A stretch of DNA of 64,000 bases, taken from Plantago major. Lineage: Eukaryota > Streptophyta > Magnoliopsida > Lamiales > Plantaginaceae. Positions within the stretch are counted from its first letter, which is position 1. Each line of letters opens with the position of its first letter. Of the stretch, positions 22,170 through 33,963 are shown piece by piece. A model generated the notes under the pieces. It was given only the letters and a program-made list of their open reading frames with translations. It was not told where the DNA came from and made no database searches. The stretch spans positions 46,302,580-46,366,579 of the forward strand of contig CM048840.1 of the NCBI GenBank assembly GCA_026545765.1, in the 5' to 3' direction. A program made the position numbers and the translations under genes.

Positions 22170-23779
22170 TTAAGATGATGATCCTCCAGGAGGCGGTGGA
22201 GGATTAAATCCCTGATAGCCTTGGTAGTACAACGTCGGATCGACATCGGGCGGTGGATAGAGCTGCGGTGGCGGGTAATAAGGTGGATACTCGTGGTGAC
22301 CATGCCCGTCGATGTTCTCCTGCCGGAAGGAGATCTGCTCATAACGATGCAGGTAGGTGACATGGTTGTTCCACTCTAACCTCCGTCTCATTCTGTTCAT
22401 CTAATCTCGACTTTGTGCACTCCCTTGACTCTCCATCTGATAGTTGTTCACGAATTTGTTGAACGAATTCATGTCAAAAGCTCCTTGCGGCTGGTTCGCT
22501 ACTCCTCTTCTTCTAAGCTCGGCTATGGCAACCTTCTCCTGCATCTCAAGGAGGTGGATAGTTCTGTCTCCATCAAAAGGTTCTGTGAGTCGAGCGAATC
22601 CTGACTCACTGATAGGAACTCCATTCTTCTGGCATATAGCAGTGATGAGACCAGGGAACGGTAGGTTCCTTCTTGTGTTGTTCTTCACCATTTACATCTC
22701 CTTCACGATGATTCTTCCAACATCAATGTAGTGACCCTCCATAATTGCGTAGACAAGAGTGGCTACGTCTCTCTTGAGCCCTTCGTGGTGCAGGGTTGGC
22801 TTCAAATTGGTCTCTACAAAGTGCATCCAAAATCTTTCTCTTCCGTTGAGTGTAGCCCTTGGGATGGACATTCCCACTGCGTCCTCTATAAATCTCTCTC
22901 CATGTAATACCCGTGGAATGTCTTCTAGGATCTCTCCATACTCCATTTCGTCATATGCCAGTTCCTTGTATTCGCCATGGATGTGCTCCACCAGGATTTC
23001 GAATAACTCGTTGATAGATCCTGGCCCAAACATGACTTCTACCCCTCGAATGATGACGGGGCGATCTAGAAGTGCGTCCTCCGACTTATTGACCTTCAGT
23101 TGGAAGTACTCCGCATAGAAATCCCGGACTATCTCGATGTCGTATCCTCGGAGAATGGAAGTGAAAGTTCCCTAAGCATAGAGGCTCAAAACGCCGTGAA
23201 TCCAATTAAGGGCCGGGTTTATCCCCCATTCAATCTCTACTTTCCTGTCGGGGACCACCGCTCGGTCATTATTAACCAAGAGCCAACTTCGAGCCTTGAT
23301 AGAGAGATTCGCCCAATTCCAACCTCGATATTCATGCTTGGTATCATCATCGGCATGGGTTGGCTCAGAACAACCAGGATTGGCCGAATCTCCCCTTGTG
23401 GTTGTGGCTCCATCTTGAACACCATATTGACTGGTTCGTCGTCTTTATGGTCGGCAAAGCTTAGAACCTCGTATGTGTCCATAATTTCACCTTCTTCGGG
23501 CTCCTCTGGTTCATATTCAGGAGCTAGAGGCAACTCCTCGGGATCCTCTTCCTCGTCTTCTTCCTCGGATTCATCATCGTAGTCACTGGAGAATGTGATG
23601 GGAAAGTCCTTTGTACCTGCGCGCATTCCAGGTCGAGGGTGCCTTGTTCCACACTTCCCACAAATTCCGAAGTAATACGGACATTTATCCTCAGAGACCG
23701 TCCCCCTAACCAAAACAAAACTGTTAGGAGCAGCCTTGTCCTTCGTGTCAAGCGCTGCTGCTGCGTTTGTTTCCTCCAT
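22170..23779 (-). pseudogene. Putative plant transposon protein (PF20167-like) of element F, broken
   Basis: Begins at ATG 23779 (MEETNAAAALDTKDKAAPNS). A short cysteine motif (ICGKCGTRHPR) comes first, then an acidic run (DYDDESEEEDEEEDPEE), then the domain shared with element B: SILRGYDIEIV, GPGSINELFEI, VEHIHGEYKEL, YAIMEGHYIDVGRI, RRNLPFPGLITAICQKNGVP and NSFNKFVNNYQMESQG, ending in a proline/tyrosine-rich tail (YYPPPQLYPPP). Breaks: a frameshift around 23240, a TAA near 22693 where B has CAA, and a TAG near 22400. The ORF is the only gene of this element and could be a gag-like packaging protein; that is inference from its position after the primer site. Confidence 0.65.
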
Positions 23780-24082
23780 CTTAACTTCTTGTTGAGTTTA
23801 CCTTGAGTCCACGGATAAACCTGAAATAGAACCCAACAATCCACTTCAAAAGCGGGACCAGCCCTTCCCATGCAAGCTTAGACCAACTTCCAAAGCAAGG
23901 CCAGCTATACCATGCAGGCTAGGGTTCGCTAGACAAAACAAAACAAACACACAAAGCAAAAAACTCTTTGTGTTTGATTTTTTTGAAATTTTCAGATTTT
24001 TTCTCTGGTTTTTTGAATAAGATAAAAATAAAAATATGCAACTACACACTGATCCTACTTATTGAAGAACGTAGGAATCAAT

Positions 24083-24100
24083 TCCCCGGCAGCGGTGCCA
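24083..24100 (-). other. Primer binding site of element F (tRNA-Asp type)
   Basis: On the minus strand TGGCACCGCTGCCGGGGA, 5 bases inside the LTR. The Athila-type site pairs with tRNA-Asp; one or two bases differ from the usual form. Confidence 0.8.
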
Positions 24101-24105
24101 AATTT

Positions 24106-25297
24106 TGATGCGCTCAAAATTAATACTTGTAAAATAACACAAGTAGTAAAGCGGTTGTCGTAGTACAAAAATGCTTAAACCACAGGGTCGTTCTCTCGAG
24201 GAATTGATTAAGCTAGTTCTAAGGTGTAGGCTCAAGGTGTGAGTTGTAAACAGATAGTGTGGGTAAGGTTGATACTTCAATACCCTACAACAAATTACAA
24301 TTACAAGACAAGGTAATACCTAGATCATGCATTTTCTATAAATAAAAGCGAAGCGGATCTTTCAAAAGTGCTGACGCGATATAGCTAATGGTACACTGCC
24401 CGCGAATGCAACACTTTGCTATTGCAAAATCGAACCAGATACAGATTATAAGTACGTATGAGTTACGGCAAAAAGCTTGTCACTAGTTATGCCCTCATCT
24501 GGATATATACTAATTAGAGGTAAAGACTGATGCAAGTTCACAACGATCAAGCATGCGTTCAACGATCAGATAACAATATGTCACAATACAAGTTATTTAA
24601 AGCAACCTAACTCATTACTATTGAATACCCGGGCGCCTATTGATCTCTTCGATCGTCAGAAAGATCAATAATGCTTCTTCGAATTAAAAGAGCGATTGAA
24701 ATCTCGAAGTGTTTAAAATGCCTGGAATTGAAAATATGAAAGTAGAAATAATGAAGATATATCAAATGACTGATACAAGTGGTCTATTTATAAGACCAAG
24801 GAAGAAGAAACTAGAAATCATGAGAAAAACTGTCAGAAAAACGTGGGTTGGTTTTGTCAAACAGAGCTCACCGCGGTGAGGGGATCTTGCCCATTCCAAC
24901 TCACCATGGTCCACCCCTTTCTGCCTTCTTTTCTGCTTCATTGTACCGCGGGGAGGCTCCTTGTTGCAGGAGCTCACCGCGGTGAGTCTTGTGCCAGGGA
25001 AAATCAGCATTTTCCCACTTTCTCCTATTTTCTCTCCCTTTTCCAACCTCCATGTCACCTATCTTGGAGTAGTGGCCCACTAACTTGGCCTTGTGGTACT
25101 TCTAGAAGGTTTTGAAGTCTTCTTTGCACTTTGGTCCTCCATTTCCTTGCCAATGACGCTAAGACACCTAAAAATGCAAAAAAATACACAAAAAAACCCA
25201 AACGTGACACGGAACAAAAAAAACTAAATAAAGGCTACAAGACGTAACAAAATACGGAAAAATGAACTAAATGAGTCGTTAAAATATCGACTCATCA
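24106..25297 (-). repeat. 5' LTR of element F
   Basis: 1192 bp; plus strand starts TGATGCGCTC and ends GACTCATCA. TATAAATA in sense at 24792-24785. Two perfect 14-bp palindromes CTCACCGCGGTGAG (24867-24880, 24973-24986) lie 75-200 bp upstream of that TATA box. Confidence 0.8.
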
Positions 25298-25726
25298 GAA
25301 CTGGAGAGTCAAAACAAGGAGGTCATAGAATCAGTACCACCAGAATTTAGCAAGTTTGCTGAAATGCTTTCAGAAAGAACCTTCAACTTGGTTCTCAAAC
25401 ATACAGTCCTTGCTATGGTAAAGGATTCAGATGGCAAGACCATGCAGGATGCTTTTGATAATGCCAGCTTTGCATCCTTAAAAATCCAGACAGTGGTTGC
25501 AGAAGTTTCCAAACTGACAAACAAGGAAACATGCATTGAAAAGCAGAATGCTGAACTTAGAGCAGAATTGCAACAACTCACTGGTGTTTACAATGGTCTA
25601 CTTAGGAACTTTGACACCCTGCCAAAATACTATGCCAAACTCCTGAGTCATTTTGATCAGTCTCCAATGACTAAGGGGGAAGTTCTAGAAATGTTCAAGC
25701 AAGGGCAAAGAAAAGATGTATCCTGA
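25298..25726 (+). pseudogene. Copia 3' ORF fragment with coiled coil (env-like position), element G
   Basis: The frame is open from the junction at 25298 (ELESQNKEVIESVPPEFSKF) through ATG 25364 to 25726, so the true start lies in lost sequence. SKLTNKETCIEKQNAELRAE and AELQQLTGVYNGLLRNFDTL have coiled-coil periodicity. Downstream (25735-25960) the sequence encodes a basic then acidic stretch in shifting frames, including a (GGA)n tract at 25858-25887. Its place between the (missing) pol and the 3' LTR is where SIRE-like elements carry an extra, so-called env-like ORF. I do not see a clear signal peptide or membrane segment, so that name is only positional. Confidence 0.5.
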
Positions 25727-25857
25727 AGATGCTCAGACCACAACCCCAAGTAACTGCAGATGGTAGTAACTACAAGATCAAGGACAAGATCTCAAAAACC
25801 TTCAACAGCTGCCAAGAGCTCAAGGAGAAGAAAGACCAGAGACTCTGAAGAAGAAGC

Positions 25858-25887
25858 AGAAGGAGGAGGAGGAGGAGGAGGAGGAGA
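25858..25887 (+). repeat. (GGA)n microsatellite
   Basis: About ten GGA triplets, coding for a glycine or glutamate run in the decayed ORF of element G. Confidence 0.85.
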
Positions 25888-26332
25888 TTGAGAGATCTCT
25901 TAAAGGAGAAGGAAAATAGGTGATGACAACTGCAAGGAACTAATGATCATGCATCATTCTGATGATGAAGATGAAGATGAAGATAGACATCCTCTTCACA
26001 TAAAGAGAAATCGGCGACATATACGAACCTATAGGCGGTACCATTAGCAACTAAGGCCTTACAGCAACACCAAGTCCATTCGAAGGTACTTCCTCGAAGA
26101 CCCCCCCACAAAGAAAAGAAAAAACTCCAAACAAAAGAGGAAAAGGGAAAGAGATATAAAGTTTAGTAGAATACTACCACCAAAGCCTGAAGATGCTCTG
26201 ATTGAGTATGTAAAGGCGATGGCTATCGATCCCATGCGGAGATATATTCATCAAAAGAATGGCTACTAGATACTTGAACAGAAAAATCTACTAGTCAATC
26301 AAGGAGGACTACCAGTACCCATCTATAGACAG

Positions 26333-26743
26333 ATGATGGCATGGAGAAAAGGCAAGCCAGATTTAATGGCTAAAAATCGTGTCAAGCAATGGCTAGACTT
26401 TGAAATAGAAGTCAGGCAGACAGCCAGAATGAAAGAGCTTCAGAAACCTGTTGATGTGCACAAAGTTGAAAATGCATTTGGGTTAAGGACAAAGCTGCAT
26501 GTTGAACCTTATGAGTCATTGTGCTTGACCAAGGATCAATACCTAGGAGATCTAGCATATCTGAGAGAGATATATGTATACTACAATCCCACAGTAGAGC
26601 AGCTTGAACATGTCTGGAAATGGGGCAAGTACCTTTGGATCAAGAATATGATCAAAAACCAACCCAACAAATCTTACAAGGAGAATGCTGAGGCTGCAAA
26701 GAATGCTGAAATGAGTGTCATAACATATATTCATGAATACTGA
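26333..26743 (+). pseudogene. Copia 3' ORF fragment, unknown function, element G
   Basis: A 136-codon frame (MMAWRKGKPDLMAKNRVKQW at the start, NPTVEQLEHVWKWGKYLWIK near the end) preceded by a related open stretch from about 26130 (RILPPKPEDALIEYVKAMAI). It has no motif I can assign. It sits between the coiled-coil fragment and the 3' LTR of G and is probably the C-terminal part of the same extra ORF. The ATG at 26333 is only the first in-frame methionine after a stop near 26268. Confidence 0.4.
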
Positions 26744-26879
26744 GAAGATGTTAAGAGATATGGTGATAGGGTTTTCCAAAAGAGCTGAAGATTGAAGACT
26801 TGAAGACTAACTTATAGGATGTTCACTTGGAACTAGGAACTTCCTGTTGTGCTATAATGTTGTGTAATTTTTTGATTAC

Positions 26880-28253
26880 TCATGTGCTCAAATTATTACT
26901 TAGAAAACCAAGTAGTAAGCAGTTGTTATAGACAGACAAAGCTAAACCACATGATCATTCACTAAGGAGCTAACTAAGCCACTATAGTGATGCAGAGCAA
27001 AAGCAGAGATGTTTGCAGAAAACAAGAATTGGAAATTTGTATTTTTACCTAAACTAAACCTAACACAGGAATCAGAAGAAAAGTAGTTGGTGAAAATCAA
27101 TGGAAAGAAGAGCGAACACGGTAGCGATAATCCGGTTATGCTAATTCAATACTAGGTAATCGTTCATATTTGTCACACGGTCGGCGTAGAAAAAAGCAAT
27201 CAATTCAATTCAACCGATTGTAATTTGAATATTTTAAACTAGAGTAATTGTGGGTTGTCATGCCATGATCCTTAACCAAAACAACTTTGAAGGTTTAAAA
27301 CTAGCCTATTGAATTGAAGGTTTTACGAAGATTTAAAACTAGACGAACCTATATGAACGAATATAAACCCTAGATTTGAATCTGCATAACCATCACATAA
27401 CTACCGAGTTCTGGAGAGGTTTAACTACTCATGATGGAATCGAAGACGAAATAAGGCATGGTATTGAATACGCAGAGCATAAACATGGTGATAATCGCAT
27501 GCAAGATCATACAATTCGATAAACAGAAGAAAACAAAAATTGTAGATAAGCAATAGAGAGTTATCAATAAATTACCAAGAATTCGATGTCGATGATTCTT
27601 ACAAGATGAAAACCAAGCTCCAAAGATCAATCAATGATAAACTAGGGTTCTTAGGTCCCAATAGGGTTTAGAATAAGTTATGATTGAAGTTATGGTGAAA
27701 GAAATCTATTTATAGGAGAAAAAACGAAGAAAATCCGTCCAAAATTCGGCCAGAAATCGCCGAAGCAAATCTCGCCGCGGCAAAGAATATACTCGCCGCG
27801 GCGAGAAACACCATTAAGCCTTCTTTTTTGCTTCGGGAAATTTCGCCGTGGTGAGCATAAAACCTTCATAATTTTTCCTACAGACAGAATTTTCCAATTC
27901 TTCCAAATCAAAAGTTGTAGCCCTTTGAATTATCTTTGCATGGACACCGTGATCAGGTCAATCAGACATCATAGTTTTGCTAGACTGCTCCGTAAATCTT
28001 CACTTTTGCAAGTCTCACTAAAACGGCTCTCAAATCTTCGTCCGAACTCCGAATCCACTTCCGTCTTCGCCCAGTTACTCCAAATTCAAAGCTCTAGAAC
28101 CATAGTTTTCACTCCGGTTTTCACCTTCGGAACACAAAAATCCTACAAAACACAAACAAAATACCAAACATAAAAACGCACAAAAACACTATAAAACTAG
28201 GAACAAAGACCACTAAAAAGGACCAAATGAGACTCTAAATTATAGTCTCATCA
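26880..28253 (-). repeat. 3' LTR of element H
   Basis: 1374 bp; starts TCATGTGCTC (TG mutated to TC) and ends AGTCTCATCA on the plus strand. TATAAATA in sense near 27715-27706. Upstream of it lie CTCGCCGCGGCAAAG (27771) and the perfect palindrome CTCGCCGCGGCGAG (27792-27805). Confidence 0.85.
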
Positions 28254-28545
28254 AAATTCCAAAACCGAACCTTTTCTCGTCCTCGAGCAAACAAACAACC
28301 TAGACAAAAACTAGACTCAAGACAAAAATAAAAAGAAAACAAATAAGAGAGTTGAACTTCCAACTGACTGAATCTACCATTGAAAACAATAAATTCACAA
28401 GATGCAAAATTTTTGTACTCAACTAACCTTGGCAGAATAGTGCACAGAAAATCAAACAAGAATGTTGCTCAATTAAATAATACTTAATTAAGTCTAGCTC
28501 GCTAATCCCTCACAAGTGAATCCTATGCAACTAACTCACACACTC

Positions 28546-28611
28546 CTGGAAGTATCTAGTAGGGGTAGACACTCAAGAATATAAAGAGTAAAGGAAGGTG
28601 ACTTGCGTCAC
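28546..28611 (-). other. Two-hairpin RNA module, element H copy
   Basis: In sense: GTGAC-GCAA-GTCAC (28611-28598), GNRA loop, then CTAGA-TACT-TCCAG (28559-28546), one A-C mismatch. Position about 300-360 nt before the 3' LTR. Confidence 0.55.
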
Positions 28612-28779
28612 AAAGATGCCTCAAATACCTCATGTAACGTACTCAGTCAGTTAAGTCAGAAGGGACTTTTTCACAGCTCTATAAGCAATTAGCAGTAGAC
28701 TTATAAAAGGGCAACCGTTCTCTCTCTTCTTCTTTTTTTTTTTTTTTCATTTTTTCATTTTTTCATACTCCTTTTTTGC

Positions 28780-29000
28780 AGTCTTAAATATGACCCATAT
28801 GCTTATTTTGTCTCAATTTTTTGGTAGTGTCTGTTTTACCGAAAGTCCGCACTTTTGTGCGTGCTAGTTTGGTATACATGCTATCAACCCTCACGGACAT
28901 ATGGCTTTTTAGGACCATGCCGGTGTGTAGGTAGTATTTGAAACATGCCCAACACGACTAACGGTTGCATAAATGCCATATATATACTCCGAGACTTATT
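28780..29000 (-). other. Conserved 3' non-coding block, element H copy
   Basis: Same block as in F, I and K, with the perfect hairpin CGCAC-AAAA-GTGCG at 28861-28848 in sense. Polypurine-like tracts are at 29066-29077 and 29538-29551 (CCTCCCCAAACC on the plus strand), 461 bp apart. Confidence 0.6.
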
Positions 29001-29580
29001 CCAACATTTTTGAGAGAACAAAAGCTACAACACAGTCATTAAATATACAGGGCTCACATAAACTTCCTCCCCAAACCTGTTCTTGGAACGGGTTTATCAC
29101 AAGCAAATAAGAATAAAAATCATGCCGTTCGTCATACTTAATTTACACAAAGTACACATGAGAATGATGAGGCGCAAACAACGGAGTTTGCACTTCCCGA
29201 AAAAATTCACACAGGTGCCAGTACAATATTTTTTCATCTGCTCAAGGCTTGCTCACAGGCTTTTGGATTAAAGAGCTAAACAAACTTATTATTTAAAAGA
29301 GAAATGAACTTGTAGGATTTTAAATCCACTACACTACTCCCAGCTAAATATCATACAGAACATAAGCAGCAAGAAAATTTATCATCTACAATAGACGTTC
29401 GACTTGGAAGAACAACTCCGACTCACCATAAATAAAAAATAAAAAATAAAAAACTAACAACCTAAAACTGAACTAGAACTGACACATAAAAGTGGCTAAC
29501 ATACCACCCCACGTAGACAACACAAAACACATGAAATCCCTCCCCAAACCTAAACTTTAGCATGTCCTCGAGTTTCAAGT

Positions 29581-30537
29581 TTAAGCAAGCGAAGGAATAG
29601 AATATAAAAAATAAAGGAAATTTACCCCCGGGTTGCCTCCCGGGAAGCGCCTTTTATTACAGTCGTTTGGCTCGACTTTCAGGGAATGCTGCAATCCATT
29701 ATCAAACGGGAACGAATCCCTTGCATCCTTCCCGGTATACATAGTGTTTTGGGAGCCATCCTTAGCTCCTCTCCTCAAGTTCTCTAGTATGTCCCTAATT
29801 CCCTGCAAACTAGAATTAAACAAATAAGTAGAATCACAAACTAAAAAATAACCTAAGGGAATAGGGGACAAATAAATAGAAAATAAAGGATCAAAACTCC
29901 CTTGGTAATTATTTGTGCAGTGGCTCTCAAGGACGAAGATATCCTGAGCCTGGATGGTAGCATGTGTAACAGCTAATGAAGGGAATGAAAGAGCATCCTC
30001 TAAAATATCTTCATCAGATACATCCTCCATACCTCCTTCGCCGACCGCAAGAGTGGAAGAGTCTAATTCAGGTGTCGTCGTAGAGCAAGACAAGTCAAGC
30101 TCCACAACTAGCTCATCATCAGAACACTTCTCGGGTGCTTCAGATTCAGTAGAGACCTCAGGTGGAGAGACTGTGTACCGAGATTTCCATCCCCCCATAC
30201 CAGGAGAATACCTCGCTACAAAAGAATTAGCTACCTCACTCCAAGAGTCAATCGATCCCTCAGGTGCCGACGTAAGCCAATTTCTAGCAGACCCTTCCAA
30301 GGATCCATCAATCATCCACATGCAAAGCTTCTTACGAAGCCAAATCCCCTCTTCATTCTCATGCGGAATCCTCAGCACACCATCCTCGAATGCCTCTAAG
30401 AATTTTCGAACATCACCATATCCATCAAACTTGGTAAGAATGGAGTGGTAAACAGTGTTCGCCCAATAATTCACAGCATCGACATCGACTTTATACATGG
30501 TTTTTAGGCATGACATACGAACAATAGTAATTTCCAA
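29581..30537 (-). CDS. Gag-like protein of element H
   Basis: An uninterrupted 318-codon frame from ATG 30537, 170 bases inside the 5' LTR. The gag core is visible at about residues 85-110: NWLTSAPEGSIDSWSEVANS followed by FVARYSP, the retrotransposon gag family signature (W..lp.gsI.sW.el...F...y). An acidic serine-rich region follows (SCSTTTPELDSS, EDVSDEDILEDAL). There is no zinc knuckle and no protease. Being the only open gag among the Athila-like copies here, it may still be translatable. It would bind element RNA and assemble particles in the cytoplasm. Start is supported by being the first methionine after the leader; an upstream start cannot be excluded. Confidence 0.65.
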   Translation of the reverse strand: MEITIVRMSCLKTMYKVDVDAVNYWANTVYHSILTKFDGYGDVRKFLEAFEDGVLRIPHENEEGIWLRKKLCMWMIDGSLEGSARNWLTSAPEGSIDSWSEVANSFVARYSPGMGGWKSRYTVSPPEVSTESEAPEKCSDDELVVELDLSCSTTTPELDSSTLAVGEGGMEDVSDEDILEDALSFPSLAVTHATIQAQDIFVLESHCTNNYQGSFDPLFSIYLSPIPLGYFLVCDSTYLFNSSLQGIRDILENLRRGAKDGSQNTMYTGKDARDSFPFDNGLQHSLKVEPNDCNKRRFPGGNPGVNFLYFLYSIPSLA

Positions 30538-30705
30538 ACGTTATAGCCATCTTTGTGCCCTTGCTGAATTACTAGTATCTGCACATAGAAAAACAAAAAC
30601 AAAGAGCAAATCCACAAAAATAACAAAAACTAATCTAAAACAGAAAAACAAACAAACGAACAAACAAAAACGTAAAAACTCCTAAACACTGCAGAGGGAG
30701 TTAAT

Positions 30706-30723
30706 TCCCCGGCAGCGGCGCCA
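30706..30723 (-). other. Primer binding site of element H (tRNA-Asp type)
   Basis: Minus strand TGGCGCCGCTGCCGGGGA, four bases inside the 5' LTR; close to the standard Athila site complementary to tRNA-Asp. Confidence 0.85.
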
Positions 30724-30727
30724 AATT

Positions 30728-32096
30728 TGATTTGCTCAAATTATTACTTAGAAAACCAAGTAGTAAGCAGTTGTTATAGACAGACAAAGTTAAACCACAA
30801 GATCGTTCGCTAAGGAGCTAACTAAGATACTATAGTGATGCAGAGCAAAAACAAAGATGTTTGCATAAAACAAGAATTGGAAATTTGTATTTTTACCTAA
30901 ACTAAATCTAACACAGGAAACAGAAGAAAACTAGTTGGTGAAAATCAATGGAAAGAAGAGCGAACACGGTAGCGATGATCCGGTTATGCTAATTCAATAC
31001 TAGGTACTCGTTCATATTTGTCACACGGTCAGCATACAGAAAGCAATCAATTCAATTCAACCGATTGTAATTTGAATATTTAAAACTAGAGTAATTGTGG
31101 GTTGTCATGCCATGATCCTTAACCAAAACAACTTTGAAAGTTTAAAACTAGCCTATTGAATTGAAGGTTTTACGAAGATTTAAAACTAGACGAACCTATA
31201 TGAACGAATATAAACCCTAGATTTGAATCTGTATAACCATCACATAACTACCGAGTTCTGGAGAGGTTTAACTACTCATGATGAATCGAAGGCGAAAGAA
31301 GGCATGGTATTGAATACGCAGAGAATAAACATGGTGATAATCGCATGCAAGATCATACAATTCGATAAACAGAAGAAAACAAAGAATTGTAGATAAGCAA
31401 TAGAGAGTTATCAATAAATTACCAAGAATTCGATGTCGATGATTCTTACAAGATGAAAACCAAGCTCCAAAGATCAATCAATGATAAACTAGGGTTCTTA
31501 GGTGCCAATAGGGTTTAGAATAAGTTATGATTGAAGTTATGGTGAAAGAAATCTATTTATAGGAGAAAAAATGAAGAAAATCCGTCCAGAATTCGGCCAG
31601 AAATTGCCCATGCAAATCTCGCCGCGGCGAGAAACACCGTTAAGCCTTCTTTTTTGCTTCGGGAAATTTCGCCGCGGTGATCTTAAAACCTTCGTAATAT
31701 TTCCTACAGACAGAATTTTCCAATGATTCCAAATCTGAAGTTGTAGCCCTTTGATTTATCTTTGTATGGCCACCGAGATCAGGTCAATTGGACATCATAT
31801 GAGAGAGTTATGTCCAAAATGGCTAAACTGCTCCGTAAATCTTAACTTTTGCAAGTCTCGCTAAAACGGCTCTCAAATCTTCGTCCGAACTCCGAATCTG
31901 CTTCCGTCTTCGCCCAGTTACTCCAAATTCAAAGCTCTAGAACCGTAGTTTTCACTCCGGTTTTCACCTTCGGAACAAAAAAATCCTATAAAACACAAAC
32001 AAAATACCAAACATAAAAATGCACAAAAACACTATAAAACTACGAACAAAGACCGCTAGAAAGGACCAAATGAGACTCTAAATTATAGTCTCATCA
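30728..32096 (-). repeat. 5' LTR of element H
   Basis: 1369 bp; starts TGATTTGCTC and ends AGTCTCATCA. It has a single CTCGCCGCGGCGAG palindrome (31618-31631) where the other LTR has two related copies, as if one was lost by deletion between them. Otherwise very similar to the 3' LTR. Confidence 0.85.
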
Positions 32097-32101
32097 ATTA
32101 C

Positions 32102-32373
32102 TACTGATTGTACTTTAAAGCTTATCTTGTAAAAGTTATCTCTGTACTTACTTCTAATTTTATCTGATAAACCTACTCTCAGATATTAATCTATGAAAAG
32201 ATAACTTGTCAGCAAAGATCACACCTTGTGATTTGGTTGATGTTTGCTTTCTGCACTTAAATAAATGAATTGAAAAGATCATAATAAATGTCTTAAGTGT
32301 TGGATAATTTCCTCATCCATGTCATGATAAGTTTTTTGATAGTCATAGGTGACTGATCAAAAACGGGAAAATT
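32102..32373 (+). other. 3' internal end of element G with polypurine tract
   Basis: Non-coding sequence of G to the right of H. It ends in AAAACGGGAAAATT (32360-32373), a polypurine-type tract immediately before the LTR start TGTTAGGAATATC. Confidence 0.65.
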
Positions 32374-32409
32374 TGTTAGGAATATCTGTTTAGATTTTGA
32401 TTAGTAAAC
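32374..32409 (+). repeat. 3' LTR of element G, first piece
   Basis: TGTTAGGAATATCTGTTTAG and following bases match the start of the D LTR (complement of 20674 downwards). The LTR is cut at 32409 by element I and resumes at 60700. Confidence 0.8.
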
Positions 32410-33691
32410 TGATGTGCTCAAATTAGTACTTGATAAAATTCAAAGTAACTAAAGCAGTTGTTGTAAATAGACTTTAACTACGAGATCGTTCTCAAGGAGC
32501 TAACTAGGCAACTATGATGTTTTCAAGTGTTAAACGTAAGAGTTTGTGAGTAACAGTTTGTAAGATTGAGTTTGTTTTGATAATTAAACTAAGTAAACTA
32601 AAACGGATTTGAATCAAGAGATGGAAAATAGACACGGTAGAATTTCAGACTAATCGAATACGAATCAAACCTATTCATATGCTGTCACAGTTATTTGTCC
32701 AAATAAACTACCAATTTCAGCTTAACCAAAACAGTCTTTGAAGATGTAAAGTAGAGAAATCAATCGATTGTCAGACGATTGATTCTTAACCTGAATGTGT
32801 TTGAAGATTTAGAGTAACACTACTGAAATTGAGGTTTTTACGAAGTTTGAGAAGAAGCTTAACACATATGAGCAGACCTAGGTAAGGATCCTGATTCGAT
32901 TAATCCTACATTGCTACCGCACCTATCGAAGGATTAACTACTCATAGCACAAGCAATAACATACTCAATGAAAATCACAATCGAATTAAGCATGATACAA
33001 GAGATTATAAGCATACACCAAACAATCAAACACAAGAGAGAAGAAATTGTGAAAGAAAGGGTAAATGAATTGATAATCTAACCTCAAGATGTCAATCCGA
33101 TGTCAATGGTATGATTACAAGTGAAATTGATGAATAATCCCAGGCAAGAGAACCAAACTAGGGTTTATCTTGCTTGAGAGGAAAAAACGCAAGAAAAGAA
33201 TGTTAAAAAAAAGTGTCTGAAACGAAGCTACAATAACAGAGGAATCTGTGAATCCCGTGTGGGTCGAGACCTGGATGGTGCTGCTCGCGACCTCTGAACC
33301 AAAGTTGTATATATTTGAATTATCTACGCATGGCCGCCGAAATCTGGTCAATCGGACATCGTATGAGAAAGTCATGGCCAAAATGGCTAGACTGCTCCGT
33401 AAGTTTCACTTTTTCGCAGTCTCGCTTAAATGATTCTAAACTCTTCTTCCGAACATCGAATCCACTTCCGTTTTTGCCATTTTCCTCCACTTTGAAAGAT
33501 CTATATTCATCTATATATTTCCAAAGCCATCATTTTGCTCCGGTTTACATCTTTAGACGCACGAAAATCTGTAAAACACAACTGAAACACAAAACACATA
33601 AAAACACACAAAATACGCTACGAAAGACAAATAGAGACGAACGAAAGATGGTAAATAGAACGAAATGAGAGCCTAAAATACAGGCTCATCA
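32410..33691 (-). repeat. 3' LTR of element I
   Basis: 1282 bp; starts TGATGTGCTC, ends CAGGCTCATCA. Near 33260-33300 it has GGGTCGAGACC and CTCGCGACC, a shortened version of a palindrome-rich stretch in the other LTR (60222-60300). Confidence 0.85.
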
Positions 33692-33963
33692 ACCCCCCTA
33701 GACCGAACCTTTGCTCATCGTCGAGCAAACAGACTAAACTAGACTCGACTAAACTCTAAGCAAATAAGCATAAAGGAATTAAACTACCAAGTTACCGAGC
33801 CAACAATGATAACATTAAACCCAAAAGATGCAAACGCTTTAAAATTCTTCTAACGTTGGTAGAAAACAAAGAAAAATTCAAACAAATTTGTTTCCTAAGT
33901 AAAAACAACTTAGAGTTAATCCTAGAGTCCCTCACAGATAATCAGTAAAGCCACTCTGTCACA

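Larger units (their letters stand above)
20675..25297 (-). mobile_element. Element F: non-autonomous Athila-like LTR retrotransposon, 3' LTR missing
   Basis: Minus orientation: 5' LTR (24106-25297), tRNA-Asp-type primer site (24083-24100), one ORF of the putative plant transposon protein type, then about 1.4 kb of non-coding 3' region with polypurine-like motifs (22064-22077, 21452-21464) and three hairpins. It stops at the outer end of the LTR of D (20674/20675). No protease, reverse transcriptase or integrase is present. Its 3' region matches element C, but the two LTRs are unrelated, so F and C are different families with a shared 3' module. Confidence 0.75.
26880..32096 (-). mobile_element. 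Element H: non-autonomous Athila-derived LTR retrotransposon with gag only
   Basis: 5217 bp, complete: LTRs 26880-28253 and 30728-32096, primer site 30706-30723, flanked by ATTAC duplications (26875-26879, 32097-32101). Internal part only 2474 bp, with one gag-like ORF and no pol. Such gag-only elements with terminal repeats resemble the 'TR-GAG' class described in plants. It inserted in the 3' region of copia element G. Enzymes would have to come from an autonomous Athila such as K. Confidence 0.9.

Noticed and set aside
25298-26743. Envelope gene in the copia 3' ORF
   Set aside because: Position fits the env-like ORF of SIRE-type elements, but no signal peptide, cleavage site or membrane segment is visible; kept only as an unknown ORF.
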